Part shown: positions 1-6,819 of the stretch, piece after piece
Position numbering within the stretch: position 1 is the first letter of the stretch
Layout: each line of letters starts with the position of its first letter
Source: JAOUEA01 sp041287635
GTDB taxonomy: Bacteria > Actinomycetota > UBA4738 > HRBIN12
DNA length: 9,204 nt
Direction of reading: 5' to 3'
NCBI GenBank assembly: GCA_041287635.1
Contig: JBGGNG010000185.1
Coordinates: forward strand, 1 to 9,204
Translations under genes and position numbers: made by a program
Notes under the pieces: model-generated
What the model saw: the letters and a program-made list of their open reading frames with translations, nothing else
What the model was told of the DNA's origin: nothing
Database searches by the model: none

Positions 1-239
1 GGCCCGCTGACCTCGATCGTCCGCTCGACACCGACGTCCCACATCGTGACCCCGTTCGCGAGCACCCAGTACTCGACCTCGGGATCGTCGTAGTAGGCGG
101 GCAGGTACATGTGGTTGTAGATGTCGTAGGACGTGCAGCCCGCGCGTCGGGTCGCGTTGAAGAACGGCGACTGCCGGTACCACGGACCGAAGTACAGGGT
201 CGCGCTCTTCTCGAGCATCTCCTGGCGCTCGTTCGCCAT
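1..239 (-). CDS. GcvT/DmdA-family aminomethyltransferase-like protein, partial (C-terminus beyond left edge)
   Basis: The first 79 codons are present, reading inward from an ATG at 239-237. A GGAGA lies 9 nt upstream of this start. The stop lies beyond position 1. The product opens with a short polar N-terminus, then carries YNHMYLP (around residues 41-47) and a WDV-VER-EVSGP block (around 67-79). The same blocks occur in the N-terminal domain of GcvT-fold folate-dependent methyltransferases, especially DMSP demethylase DmdA and its relatives. It is a paralogue of the complete gene just upstream (1542-382). By my own ungapped hand alignment, 29 of 59 residues from the Arg before the first conserved Pro through SGP are identical. 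The gap to that gene is 142 bp, so the two could be cotranscribed or this one could have its own promoter. The family would transfer a methyl or methylene group to tetrahydrofolate in the cytoplasm. The substrate cannot be told, and the folate-site Asp lies outside the window. Confidence 0.85.
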   Translation of the reverse strand, partial: MANERQEMLEKSATLYFGPWYRQSPFFNATRRAGCTSYDIYNHMYLPAYYDDPEVEYWVLANGVTMWDVGVERTIEVSG

Positions 240-294
240 CGTGTCGTGTCTCCGTTTCCAGGTCTCGGCCGGACTCCGTGCCCGACGCAACGGG

Positions 295-310
295 TTGAAT
301 CATCGTTCAA
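295..310. promoter_or_regulatory. Candidate operator: TTGAA-N6-TTCAA inverted repeat
   Basis: An AT-rich palindrome, TTGAA at 295-299 and TTCAA at 306-310, sits in the 142-bp gap between the two GcvT-like genes. It lies about 56 bp upstream of the start at 239. On the minus strand the same patch also reads as two near-identical 8-mers (GATTGAAC and GATTCAAC) three bases apart. The low GC stands out against the surrounding sequence, and symmetric half-sites of this size are typical of dimeric repressors such as TetR-type regulators. No regulator gene is in the window and no second copy was seen, so this is only a candidate. Confidence 0.25.
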
Positions 311-381
311 TCACGCCGCACACGCAAGCCGATACCGGCCCGAGGCCAGCGTGGAGATGCTGAACGGATGGTCAGTGCCGG

Positions 382-1542
382 CTATGCCAGTGGGATCTGC
401 TTCTTGGGGTCGACGAACGGCATCTCGACGACGGTGGCGCCGCGCTCGCCCCACTCCGACGACACGGCGAGCTGTGTGCCCAGCGCCGAGAGCCCCGTCG
501 GGACCCAGGCGAATCCGATGTTCGCACCGAGCCGAGGTGAGTGGATCGCGGACGTGACCGTGCCCACGAGCGCATCGCCCGACGAGACCGACCACTTCAC
601 GTTGTTCAGTGCGGGGAACGGCTCTCCGTCGATCTCGACGCCGACGATGCGGCGCTCGACGCCCGCGTCGCGGATGCGGCGCAGAGCCGCCAGGGAGATG
701 CAGGCGTCGTCGCCCAGGCTGTCCCAGTCGACGAGCCGATCGAGTCCCATCTCGATCGGGTTGTTCTCGTAGGTCATGTCGGCGCCCCAGTTGAAGATCG
801 CGCCTTCGATGCGACGGATGTCGCTCGGCCCGGTCGGCACGATGCCGAATCCCCGGCCGGCTTCCATGATCGCCTCGTAGACATCGTTCCCACGGGCGGT
901 GTCGGTGGTGTACACCTCGTATCCGACCTCTGAGGTCCACCCGGTTCGCGTGACCACGACCGGTACCCCGGCGATCTCCGCGTGCGTCCAGAAGTAGTAC
1001 TTCAGGTCGAGGATGTCGTCACCGAGCAACGCCACCATCAGGTCCTTAGATCTGGGCCCCTGCACCTGCAGCGGCGCCACGTCGGCTTCCTCGATCGTGA
1101 CGTCCAGGTCGGGGTAGGCGTTCTTGAGCCCACGCGCGAAGAGCAGCGCGTCGCTGGACGCGAGCGCGAACCAGAACGTGTTCTCGTCCATGCGCGTGAG
1201 GACCGGGTCGTTGATGATGCCGCCGTCGCTGTCGCAGATCAGCACGTACTTCGCCTGGCCGACCGCGCACTTCGAGAGGTCGCGGGGGGTGAGCAACTGT
1301 GCGAACGCGAACCCGTCGGGCCCCGAGATCTCGAGGCAGCGTTCGACCGAGACGTCCCAGAGGGTGACGGCGTTCAGCAGGGCGTCGAACTCCGCCTCGA
1401 AGGTGTCGAACCGGATCGGGAAGTACATGTGGTTGTAGACGGTGAATCCTTTGGGCCCGTAGCGCTGGGTGGCCTCGTAGTAGGGGGTTCGGCGGTTACG
1501 GGCGCCCCGCTGCACCTGGGACATATCGAACGGCTCTGCCAT
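382..1542 (-). CDS. DmdA-like GcvT-fold tetrahydrofolate-dependent demethylase / aminomethyltransferase family protein
   Basis: This is a complete 386-residue protein. The ATG at 1542 was chosen because GGAGG lies 8 nt upstream and family similarity begins right there. The frame stays open further upstream, but that stretch is antisense to the Rieske gene. Visible blocks are YNHMYFP (36-42), LWDVSVER (61-68), EISGPDG (71-77), LTPRDLSK (84-91), INDPVL (110-115), QVQGPRS (159-165), TRTGWTSEVGYEVY (198-211) and RRIEGAIFNWGADM (243-256). These match the layout of DMSP demethylase (about 370 aa), including the ND motif whose Asp (D112) corresponds to the folate-site acid of GcvT. DmdA and GcvT relatives move a methyl or aminomethyl-derived C1 unit to tetrahydrofolate. 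It lies 74 bp downstream of the Rieske oxygenase and upstream of a second paralogue, which suggests C1 capture from a methylated compound. Whether that compound is DMSP, a betaine or something else cannot be decided; DmdA-like proteins outnumber true DmdA. Confidence 0.9.
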   Translation of the reverse strand: MAEPFDMSQVQRGARNRRTPYYEATQRYGPKGFTVYNHMYFPIRFDTFEAEFDALLNAVTLWDVSVERCLEISGPDGFAFAQLLTPRDLSKCAVGQAKYVLICDSDGGIINDPVLTRMDENTFWFALASSDALLFARGLKNAYPDLDVTIEEADVAPLQVQGPRSKDLMVALLGDDILDLKYYFWTHAEIAGVPVVVTRTGWTSEVGYEVYTTDTARGNDVYEAIMEAGRGFGIVPTGPSDIRRIEGAIFNWGADMTYENNPIEMGLDRLVDWDSLGDDACISLAALRRIRDAGVERRIVGVEIDGEPFPALNNVKWSVSSGDALVGTVTSAIHSPRLGANIGFAWVPTGLSALGTQLAVSSEWGERGATVVEMPFVDPKKQIPLA

Positions 1543-1616
1543 GGTCGCTCCCTCCGGTCGGTTGGGCGATGGTATGCCGAACCGCGCCCGGCGGCTGATC
1601 GCTCGCTGTCCGGGAG

Positions 1617-2807
1617 TCAGGCGTCGGCCGTATCGGCCTCGTGCACCTGCGGAGGGCGGCTCGCGTGGCCGTCGACGTAGGCCTGGGCGACCATCGCCAT
1701 GAAGATGTGCACCTCGTCCTCGCTCCAAGCGAACGGACCTTGGTGGAACCCTTGGCTCTGCAGCCCCCGGTACACCGACTCGCAGGCGAGCCAGTCCTCG
1801 CGGTTCGTGATGTCCCAGAACTCGCTCGCGTACGCCGGGCTGAAGTCCGGTCGCTCGGTGGCCTCGGGCGGGAAGAGCCACTGGCACTCGACCTTCGTAC
1901 GACCCGGAGCGAGCGGTTCGATGCGATGGGTCATCACGTAGTCGGGGTGCAGGCTGATCAACAGGTTCGGGAAGAGGCCGAAGTAGAAGACCTCACGCCG
2001 CTGCCGCTCGTCGAGGCCGCGGATCGTCACGCCGCCGGACTCCCCCGTGAGCGACATCGTTTCCGCGAAGTCCTTGAGCTCCATGTTCCCCCCGACCCAG
2101 AGCCCGTCGTGGGCGAAGTTCTGACCCGAGTCCACCGGGGTCACGTCGCACAGCGCCGGATGGATCGAGGGGCAGTGATAGCACTCGTGGTAGTTCTCGG
2201 TGATCGTCTTCCAGTTCGCCGCGACCTCGTACGTGTGGGTTTCGGCGACGAAGAGACGCTCGGTCTCCCACGGCGCGATCAGCTGGTCGAGGTTGCCGAC
2301 GTGCTCCGGGAACGAGGAGGCGGCGCCGTCGGCGTTCACGAAGACCCAGCCGCGCCACTCGGCGATGCGAGCGGCGACCAGCGGGTACTGGGACTTGTCG
2401 AACCCGTCGAGGTCGCCGAACCGCGGTGCCGCGCCGAGCGAGCCGTCGAGCTGATAGACCCACGCGTGATACGGGCACTTGATCGCTCGGAGATTCCTCG
2501 TCGCGCCCGGTTCGAGCAGCTCATGGCCGCGGTGGCGGCAGGTGTTGTAAAAGCCCCGAAGCTCACCCTCGAGGTCGCGCACGACGAGGATGCCCTCGGC
2601 CCCGATGCGGAAGGCTCGTTGGTCACCGGGGCTCGCGAGTTCGTCGGCACGGCCCACACAGACCCACCCCCGCTCGAAGAGGTGCAGCGCCTCCCAGTCG
2701 AAGACCGGTGATGAGATGTACGCCTCGGCAGGGAGGGTCCGCGCCAGGCCGAGGGTCGGCGCCAACACCGGACGCAGGAGCTGGGGCGCGATCGGGCTCA
2801 TCGACAT
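1617..2807 (-). CDS. Rieske non-haem iron oxygenase, alpha subunit (CntA/GbcA-like, SRPBCC catalytic domain)
   Basis: A 396-residue cytoplasmic oxygenase. The ATG at 2807 is preferred because GGAGGT lies 11 nt upstream. An ATG two codons later is possible, and one 20 codons earlier lies upstream of the ribosome site. The N-terminal Rieske [2Fe-2S] domain has C90-x-H92 (TCRHRGH) and C111-x2-H114 (CPYHAW). The catalytic domain contains ENYHECYHCPSIHP, giving mononuclear-iron ligands H211 and H216, with D338 (in NREDW) as the likely third. The residue before H211 that bridges to the Rieske centre is Glu (E208), as in carnitine monooxygenase CntA, rather than the Asp of most aromatic dioxygenases. 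That points to oxidative C-N cleavage or demethylation of a quaternary ammonium-type substrate, which is inference. No FAD/ferredoxin reductase partner is in the window. A TAGCCT hexamer at 2863-2858 might be a -10 element, but I see no matching -35. Confidence 0.92.
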   Translation of the reverse strand: MSMSPIAPQLLRPVLAPTLGLARTLPAEAYISSPVFDWEALHLFERGWVCVGRADELASPGDQRAFRIGAEGILVVRDLEGELRGFYNTCRHRGHELLEPGATRNLRAIKCPYHAWVYQLDGSLGAAPRFGDLDGFDKSQYPLVAARIAEWRGWVFVNADGAASSFPEHVGNLDQLIAPWETERLFVAETHTYEVAANWKTITENYHECYHCPSIHPALCDVTPVDSGQNFAHDGLWVGGNMELKDFAETMSLTGESGGVTIRGLDERQRREVFYFGLFPNLLISLHPDYVMTHRIEPLAPGRTKVECQWLFPPEATERPDFSPAYASEFWDITNREDWLACESVYRGLQSQGFHQGPFAWSEDEVHIFMAMVAQAYVDGHASRPPQVHEADTADA

Positions 2808-2869
2808 GGTGGTGAAAGACCTCCGAAGGGGCAGGAAGGATCGGTGCAGGCGAGCCGAGGCTAGCATCG

Positions 2870-2901
2870 GGTCGTCACGAGACGCGGAGGGCTCGACGAC
2901 C
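2870..2901 (-). terminator. Possible hairpin between the secreted-protein gene and the Rieske gene
   Basis: GGTCGTC at 2870-2876 is the reverse complement of GACGACC at 2895-2901. The stem can extend by GAG/CTC (2879-2881 with 2892-2894) after a 2-nt bulge, leaving a 10-nt loop. There is no T-tract. It lies within the 121-bp gap after the stop at 2929 and could mark an operon break before the Rieske gene, or could be chance in GC-rich DNA. Confidence 0.2.
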
Positions 2902-2928
2902 TCGGGTCAACGAACCCATGTGCTGTGC

Positions 2929-3323
2929 TTAGATGCGGGACTCGACCTCGCAGATCGTGCCCGACTCGAGATGGCGAGCCCGGCTGGCTAGGTCGTCGCG
3001 ACCCGGCAGGTTCGGGACGACGCGCACCACCTTGAGGTCTCCCTGTGCGTTGGTGGTCCGCACCTTCGAGAAGATGAGTTCCTCCTCGTGGTAGAGACGC
3101 ACACGCCAATCGTCTCGAGCCTGGTCCGTCAGAAGGCGCAGCGTCACGGCGATCTCGTCGCCGAGCTTCGTCGCCGCCAGGCGACACTCGTAATCGAGGC
3201 CGCGCCGGGCGCTCGCGGAGAGACCCCCCCGGGGCCAACGAGCGAGACCGTCGCCATCGCGGCGGCGAGCACGACGATCCGTCTCCATCGCTCCCACACG
3301 TGGTCCTCCTGACGTTCGCTCAT
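2929..3323 (-). CDS. Small secreted protein of unknown function, apparently frameshifted at a G7 tract
   Basis: I do not recognise the family. The frame starting at ATG 3323 gives MSERQEDHVWERW, then a hydrophobic stretch (RIVVLAAAMATVSLVG) that looks like a signal peptide, but it stops at 3146-3144. The convincing body of the protein (DYECRLAATKLGDEIAV onward, ending CEVESRI at 2929) is in another frame. Adding one G to the minus-strand run of seven Gs (plus strand C7, 3224-3230) joins them into a 131-residue product. That product has a signal peptide of about 39 residues ending SASA and a mature part with two cysteines (C47, C125) that could form a disulfide. The ATG overlaps the amidohydrolase stop as ATGA and has no Shine-Dalgarno sequence, which fits translational coupling. 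The indel may be an assembly error or a real lesion. Alternatively, translation starts in the second frame at an internal ATG (3285), but that product would lack the signal peptide. Confidence 0.6.
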
Positions 3324-4987
3324 GACGTGGAGAGCGCGAACACGCGCTCGCCCTCCACGAAGGTCTGCTCGACCGTCGCCTCGGCGATCTCGTCGCCCGG
3401 ATGCTCGAAGAGGTCACGGTCGATCACCGCGAGGTCCGCGTACTTCCCGACCTCGATCGAGCCCGTCGATCTGTCGAGGTGGTTCACGTAGGCCGACCCC
3501 ATCGTGAACGCGGCGAGCGCCGTCGCGAGATCGAGCCGCTCGTCGGGGATGAAGACCTCGCGGGTCTCGACCTTGTGCGGATAGGCCGACGACATCCGGC
3601 GGTTCACCGCCACATGGATCTCCTCGAGCGGATCGGGACTGGAGACGCTCCAGTCGCTGCCCATCGCGAGCATCGCCCCAGCACGAACCAGGCTCGCGAA
3701 GGGGTACTGCCATCGCCAGCGCGGCTCACCGAGGAACGGGATCGTCAGGTCATCCATCTGCGACTCGTGGGCAGCCCAGAGCGGTTGTGCGTTCGCCACG
3801 GCATGCAAAGTTCGGAACCGCGGGATGTCGTCGGGGTGCACGACCTGGATATGCGCGAGGTGGTGCCGGTTGTCGCTCGGACCGTTCGCGGCCAGCGCGG
3901 CCTCGATCGCATCGAGGGCTTCGCGCACTGCCCGCTCGGCGAGGGCGTGGTAGTGCACCTGGAAGCCGAGCCGGTCCAGCTCGGTGACGTACCCCTTCAG
4001 GGCTTCGGGATCCACGAACGAGATGCCTCGATTCTCGGTCGACTCGCCGTTGGCATCGAGGTAGGGATCGATGACGGCGGCCGTGAAGTTCTCGCAGACG
4101 CCGTCCTGCATGATCTTGATGCTCGTGGGGGCGAACCGGCCGACGCGGCCGCGCTCGCGCATCTCCACGAACCCCTCGATCTGCTCCGCGTCTCGATGGC
4201 GATCCCACCACAGCGCCCCCACCACACGCGCGGTGAGGTCGCCGCGACCCGCGGCATCGACGTAGGTCTGGAAGTTGCGACCGAAGTGCTCGTGGTCGTC
4301 GACGATGGCGTCCTGCCACGCGGTGATGCCCAGGGAGTGGAGGTACTGCTGTCCCTTCAGCAGCGCTTCGGCCATCTCCTCAGTCGTGGGCGCAGGGGCG
4401 AGGCGCGCGACGAGCTCGGCGGCACCCTCGTGCAGGGTGCCCGAGGGCTCACCATCCTCGCCGCGCTCGATCCGTCCGTCGGCCGGGTCGGGAGTGTCCC
4501 TCGTGACGCCGGCGAGCTCGAGGGCTTTCGAGTTGACCCAGGTGCTGTGGCCGTCGCGGTTGGGGAGGTAGACGCATCGGTCGGGCACCAGAGCATCGAG
4601 GAGCTCCTTGCGGGGTGTGCCTCCCGGGAAGACATCCATCGACCACCCGCCGCCGAGGATCCACTCGCGGTCCGGGTGATCCGCGGCGTAGGTCACGATC
4701 GCGCGCAGGTACTCATCCTCCGTCGAGAGGTCGTGCAGGTCGCACTGGAGCATGTCGAGACCCCCACCCACCGGGTGCACGTGGGCGTCCTGGAAGCCGG
4801 GCACGAGCATCCTGCCGTTGAGGTCGACGATCTCGGTCGCCTGACCGACGTGCGTCCGGATGTCGGCATCGGTGCCGACCACGCCGATGCGTCCGTCGCG
4901 AACCGCGACCGCCTGCGCCCAGGAGCGGGCCGCGTCGACCGTGTAGACGGCCCCGTTCACGAAGGCCAGATCGGCGTTCCCGTTCAT
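3320..4987 (-). CDS. Metal-dependent amidohydrolase, Amidohydro_3 (YtcJ/NfdA-like) family
   Basis: A 555-residue enzyme. The ATG at 4987 is supported by an AGGAAGGA ribosome site 10 nt upstream and by the family-typical opening (ADLAFVNGAVYTVD). An in-frame ATG at 5053 would add 22 unlikely residues. Metal-site motifs appear in order: GFQDAHVHP with H69-x-H71, SIKIMQDG with K291 (candidate carboxylated lysine or equivalent), HYHA (H345, H347), HHLAHI (H379) and GSDW (D445). The C-terminal barrel edge (GSIEVGKYADLAVIDRD) is typical of the family. Members hydrolyse amide or related C-N bonds; the best-known relative, NfdA, acts on N-substituted formamides. The substrate here is unknown. No signal peptide is seen, so it is cytoplasmic. 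It overlaps the next gene by 4 bp and follows the ABC-F gene by 76 bp. Proximity to the Rieske and DmdA-like genes suggests, but does not show, a role in the same degradative route. Confidence 0.9.
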   Translation of the reverse strand: MNGNADLAFVNGAVYTVDAARSWAQAVAVRDGRIGVVGTDADIRTHVGQATEIVDLNGRMLVPGFQDAHVHPVGGGLDMLQCDLHDLSTEDEYLRAIVTYAADHPDREWILGGGWSMDVFPGGTPRKELLDALVPDRCVYLPNRDGHSTWVNSKALELAGVTRDTPDPADGRIERGEDGEPSGTLHEGAAELVARLAPAPTTEEMAEALLKGQQYLHSLGITAWQDAIVDDHEHFGRNFQTYVDAAGRGDLTARVVGALWWDRHRDAEQIEGFVEMRERGRVGRFAPTSIKIMQDGVCENFTAAVIDPYLDANGESTENRGISFVDPEALKGYVTELDRLGFQVHYHALAERAVREALDAIEAALAANGPSDNRHHLAHIQVVHPDDIPRFRTLHAVANAQPLWAAHESQMDDLTIPFLGEPRWRWQYPFASLVRAGAMLAMGSDWSVSSPDPLEEIHVAVNRRMSSAYPHKVETREVFIPDERLDLATALAAFTMGSAYVNHLDRSTGSIEVGKYADLAVIDRDLFEHPGDEIAEATVEQTFVEGERVFALSTS

Positions 4988-5063
4988 ACAGGCCAGTTCC
5001 TTCCTGCTCGGATGCTGCGCGGAGGATATCCCTTGTGGGGGTATGGAGACCACGGACCGGTAC

Positions 5064-6659
5064 TCACGCGAGGGATACGAGGTCGAGCAGCTCGTCGTCC
5101 CAGTATCCGAGGGCCCCCTCGGGCATCATCAGAACCCTCTCGGGCGCCAACGCCTGCACGAACTCCGGGTCGTGGCTCACGATGAGCATCGCGCCCGGCC
5201 ACCCTTGCAGGGCCTCGGCGATCGCGGTTCGTGACGGAGGATCGAGGTTGTTCGTCGGCTCGTCGAGCAGGAGCAGGTTCTTGCGTCCCGCAACGAGCTG
5301 CGCGAGGGCGAGCTTCGTCTTCTCGCCGCCGGACAACGTGCCGGCATCCTGGAACGCGATCGGGCCGGACAGGCCGAACATGCCGAGCAGCGAGCGGAGC
5401 TGCTGGTCGTCGGCCGACGACGACGCTCGCATATGGGCCAGCACCTCGACCCCATCGGTGATGCCTTCGTGTTCCTGGGCGTAGTAGCCGGGCACGACGT
5501 CGTGTCCCAATCGCACGTCGCCGGCGTCCGGCTCGGTCTGCTCGGTGAGGATCCGCAACAGCGTGGTCTTGCCGGCTCCGTTCAATCCCATGATCAGCAG
5601 CCGCTGACCCCGTCCGACGTCGAACGAGACGCCCTCGAAGACGTCGGTCGCCCCGTAGGACTTGGCCAGGCCGTCCACCGTGAGCACGGTCGCTCCGCAG
5701 TGCGGAGGCTCGGGGAAACGGACACGGATGCTTCGCTCGTGCGTCGGAGCAGTGATCTTCGCGGCCTGGAGCTTCTCCCGGCGGGTGTCCATCGACTTCG
5801 CGGTCCGCGCCCGGCGCTGGGTCTGCCCGCGCATCGAGTCTGCGAGCGTCCGCAGGCGCCGGATCTCCTGTTCCTGGCGCTCCGCGAGCGTCGTCAGACG
5901 AGCCTCGTCGCGCGCCCTCGCCTCGCGGTACTGCGAGTAGGTGCCTCGGTACTCGACCACACCGTCGCGGTCGAGGTGCATGATGCGCGTGATGGAGGCG
6001 TCGAGCAGGCCGAGGTCGTGGCTGACCACGAGGAGGGCTCCCCCGTAGCCGGCGAGGAACTTCATCAGCCACGTCTTCGCGTCGGCATCGAGGTGGTTCG
6101 TCGGCTCGTCGAGCATCAGGAGGTCGGAGCCACCGAACAGGATGCGCGTGAGCTCGAGCCTGCGGCGTTCGCCTCCTGAGAGGGCCTTGACCGGCAGGGA
6201 GAGTCGGTCCTGCGCGAGGCCGAGGCCCGACGCGATCGAACGGACCTCCGCCTCCGCCCGGTATCCCCCCACGGACCGGTACCGATCCTCGAGCGCGGCG
6301 AAACTGGCGATCCTGCGATCGGACGGATCCTCTTCGAGCGCGAGACGTGCCTTCTCGAGCCTCGTTGCGAGGTCGACGAGGTCGCGTGCTTCCATCACGT
6401 ACCTGAGCGCCGGCATGTCGTCGTGCTCCCGGTGCTGCCGCGGATCCTGGCGCAGGTACCCCATCGCGCCGTGGCGGACGACCGAACCCCCCGCGACAGG
6501 CTGCTCGCCCGCCAGGACCCGCAGGGTGCTGGTCTTGCCGGCGCCGTTGCGACCCACCACACCCATCTTCTCGCCCGACCGCAGGGTGAACGAGAGATCG
6601 CCGACGACTCTCAGTCCGCCCGCCTCGACGTCGAGGTGCCGCACCTCGAGAGGGATCAC
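5064..6659 (-). CDS. ABC-F family ATPase (ribosome-associated, duplicated ATP-binding cassettes)
   Basis: A 531-residue protein with two ABC ATPase domains and no membrane segments, as in ABC-F translation factors such as EttA, Uup and the antibiotic-resistance ABC-Fs. Domain 1 has Walker A GRNGAGKT (36-43), signature LSGGE (160-164), Walker B with DEPTNHLD (184-191) and H-loop SHD (213-215). A charged Arg/Glu-rich linker follows (about 241-305), the P-site tRNA interaction region of the family. Domain 2 has GLNGAGKT (358-365), LSGGE (442-446), DEPTNNLD (466-473, NN where NH is usual) and SHD. Translation starts at GTG 6659, with GGAG 7 nt upstream; the start overlaps the stop of a candidate leader ORF as GTGA. 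The role is probably ribosome rescue or pausing control; antibiotic protection is possible but cannot be read from sequence. The next gene downstream, 76 bp away, is metabolic, so cotranscription is uncertain. Confidence 0.95.
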   Translation of the reverse strand: MIPLEVRHLDVEAGGLRVVGDLSFTLRSGEKMGVVGRNGAGKTSTLRVLAGEQPVAGGSVVRHGAMGYLRQDPRQHREHDDMPALRYVMEARDLVDLATRLEKARLALEEDPSDRRIASFAALEDRYRSVGGYRAEAEVRSIASGLGLAQDRLSLPVKALSGGERRRLELTRILFGGSDLLMLDEPTNHLDADAKTWLMKFLAGYGGALLVVSHDLGLLDASITRIMHLDRDGVVEYRGTYSQYREARARDEARLTTLAERQEQEIRRLRTLADSMRGQTQRRARTAKSMDTRREKLQAAKITAPTHERSIRVRFPEPPHCGATVLTVDGLAKSYGATDVFEGVSFDVGRGQRLLIMGLNGAGKTTLLRILTEQTEPDAGDVRLGHDVVPGYYAQEHEGITDGVEVLAHMRASSSADDQQLRSLLGMFGLSGPIAFQDAGTLSGGEKTKLALAQLVAGRKNLLLLDEPTNNLDPPSRTAIAEALQGWPGAMLIVSHDPEFVQALAPERVLMMPEGALGYWDDELLDLVSLA

Positions 6660-6718
6660 GGGGTCGCTCCAGACCGCTGCTCGACGGCGGTTCGGTTGAT
6701 CGGGGTGGGGCGGCGCAT
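6656..6718 (-). CDS. Candidate 20-residue upstream ORF / leader peptide of the ABC-F gene
   Basis: The ATG at 6718 is preceded by AAGGAG with a 9-nt spacer, a better ribosome site than that of the ABC-F gene itself. The frame runs 20 codons (beginning MRRPTPIN, ending GATP) and stops with TGA at 6658-6656. That TGA overlaps the ABC-F GTG start as GTGA. This suggests translation of the short ORF feeds initiation of ABC-F by coupling. Leader peptides ahead of ABC-F resistance genes are a known theme, but the sequence of this one is not recognised. It could be a chance ORF; the evidence is the ribosome site plus the exact overlap. Confidence 0.4.
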   Translation of the reverse strand: MRRPTPINRTAVEQRSGATP

Positions 6719-6759
6719 CGGATGGGGCTCCTTCGGGTCGTCACGGCCGGTGGGCACGG

Positions 6760-6789
6760 CGACAGGGCGCCGATCTCGGCGCCCTGTCG
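6760..6789 (-). terminator. Perfect 12-bp GC-rich hairpin (terminator or attenuator)
   Basis: CGACAGGGCGCC at 6760-6771 is the exact reverse complement of GGCGCCCTGTCG at 6778-6789, with a 6-nt loop GATCTC. It lies 72 bp past the stop of the DUF4397 gene and about 40 bp ahead of the leader ORF of the ABC-F gene. No T-tract follows on the minus strand, which is common for actinobacterial terminators. The simplest reading is a terminator for the DUF4397 transcript. Because a candidate promoter lies upstream of it, it might also act within the ABC-F leader. Confidence 0.65.
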
Positions 6790-6797
6790 GTGAAGGA

Positions 6798-6818
6798 GTC
6801 CCGGCTAGTGCACGGGAC
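6798..6818 (-). other. Small inverted repeat GTCCCG-N9-CGGGAC
   Basis: GTCCCG at 6798-6803 pairs with CGGGAC at 6813-6818 around a 9-nt loop, between the candidate -10 element and the 12-bp hairpin. A transcript starting about 7 nt after TATAGT (near 6813) would lack most of one arm, so as RNA it would form only on readthrough from the DUF4397 gene. As DNA it could be a protein-binding site over the start region. Confidence 0.3.
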
Positions 6819-6819
6819 G

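Noticed and set aside
325..350. GGCC-N3-GGCC hairpin after the DmdA-like stop as a terminator
   Set aside because: Only a 4-bp stem with a 3-base loop and no T-tract; expected by chance in GC-rich DNA.
1543..1887. In-frame upstream extension of the DmdA-like protein by 115 residues
   Set aside because: It is antisense to the Rieske gene's 3' part, is Arg/Pro-rich, and bypasses the clear GGAGG-ATG start at 1542.
2858..2910. TTGACC (2910-2905) with TAGCCT (2863-2858) as a promoter for the Rieske gene
   Set aside because: The spacer is 41 bp, far outside the usual 16-19, and no better partner was found for either hexamer.
3401..5185. Long plus-strand open frame opposite the amidohydrolase
   Set aside because: Antisense reading caused by high GC at third positions; the amidohydrolase on the other strand has all its metal-site motifs in order.
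4984..6744. Long minus-strand open frame (586 codons) across the ABC-F gene
   Set aside because: Arg-rich composition with no domain motifs. It is an out-of-frame reading of the ABC-F gene, which carries all ABC motifs.
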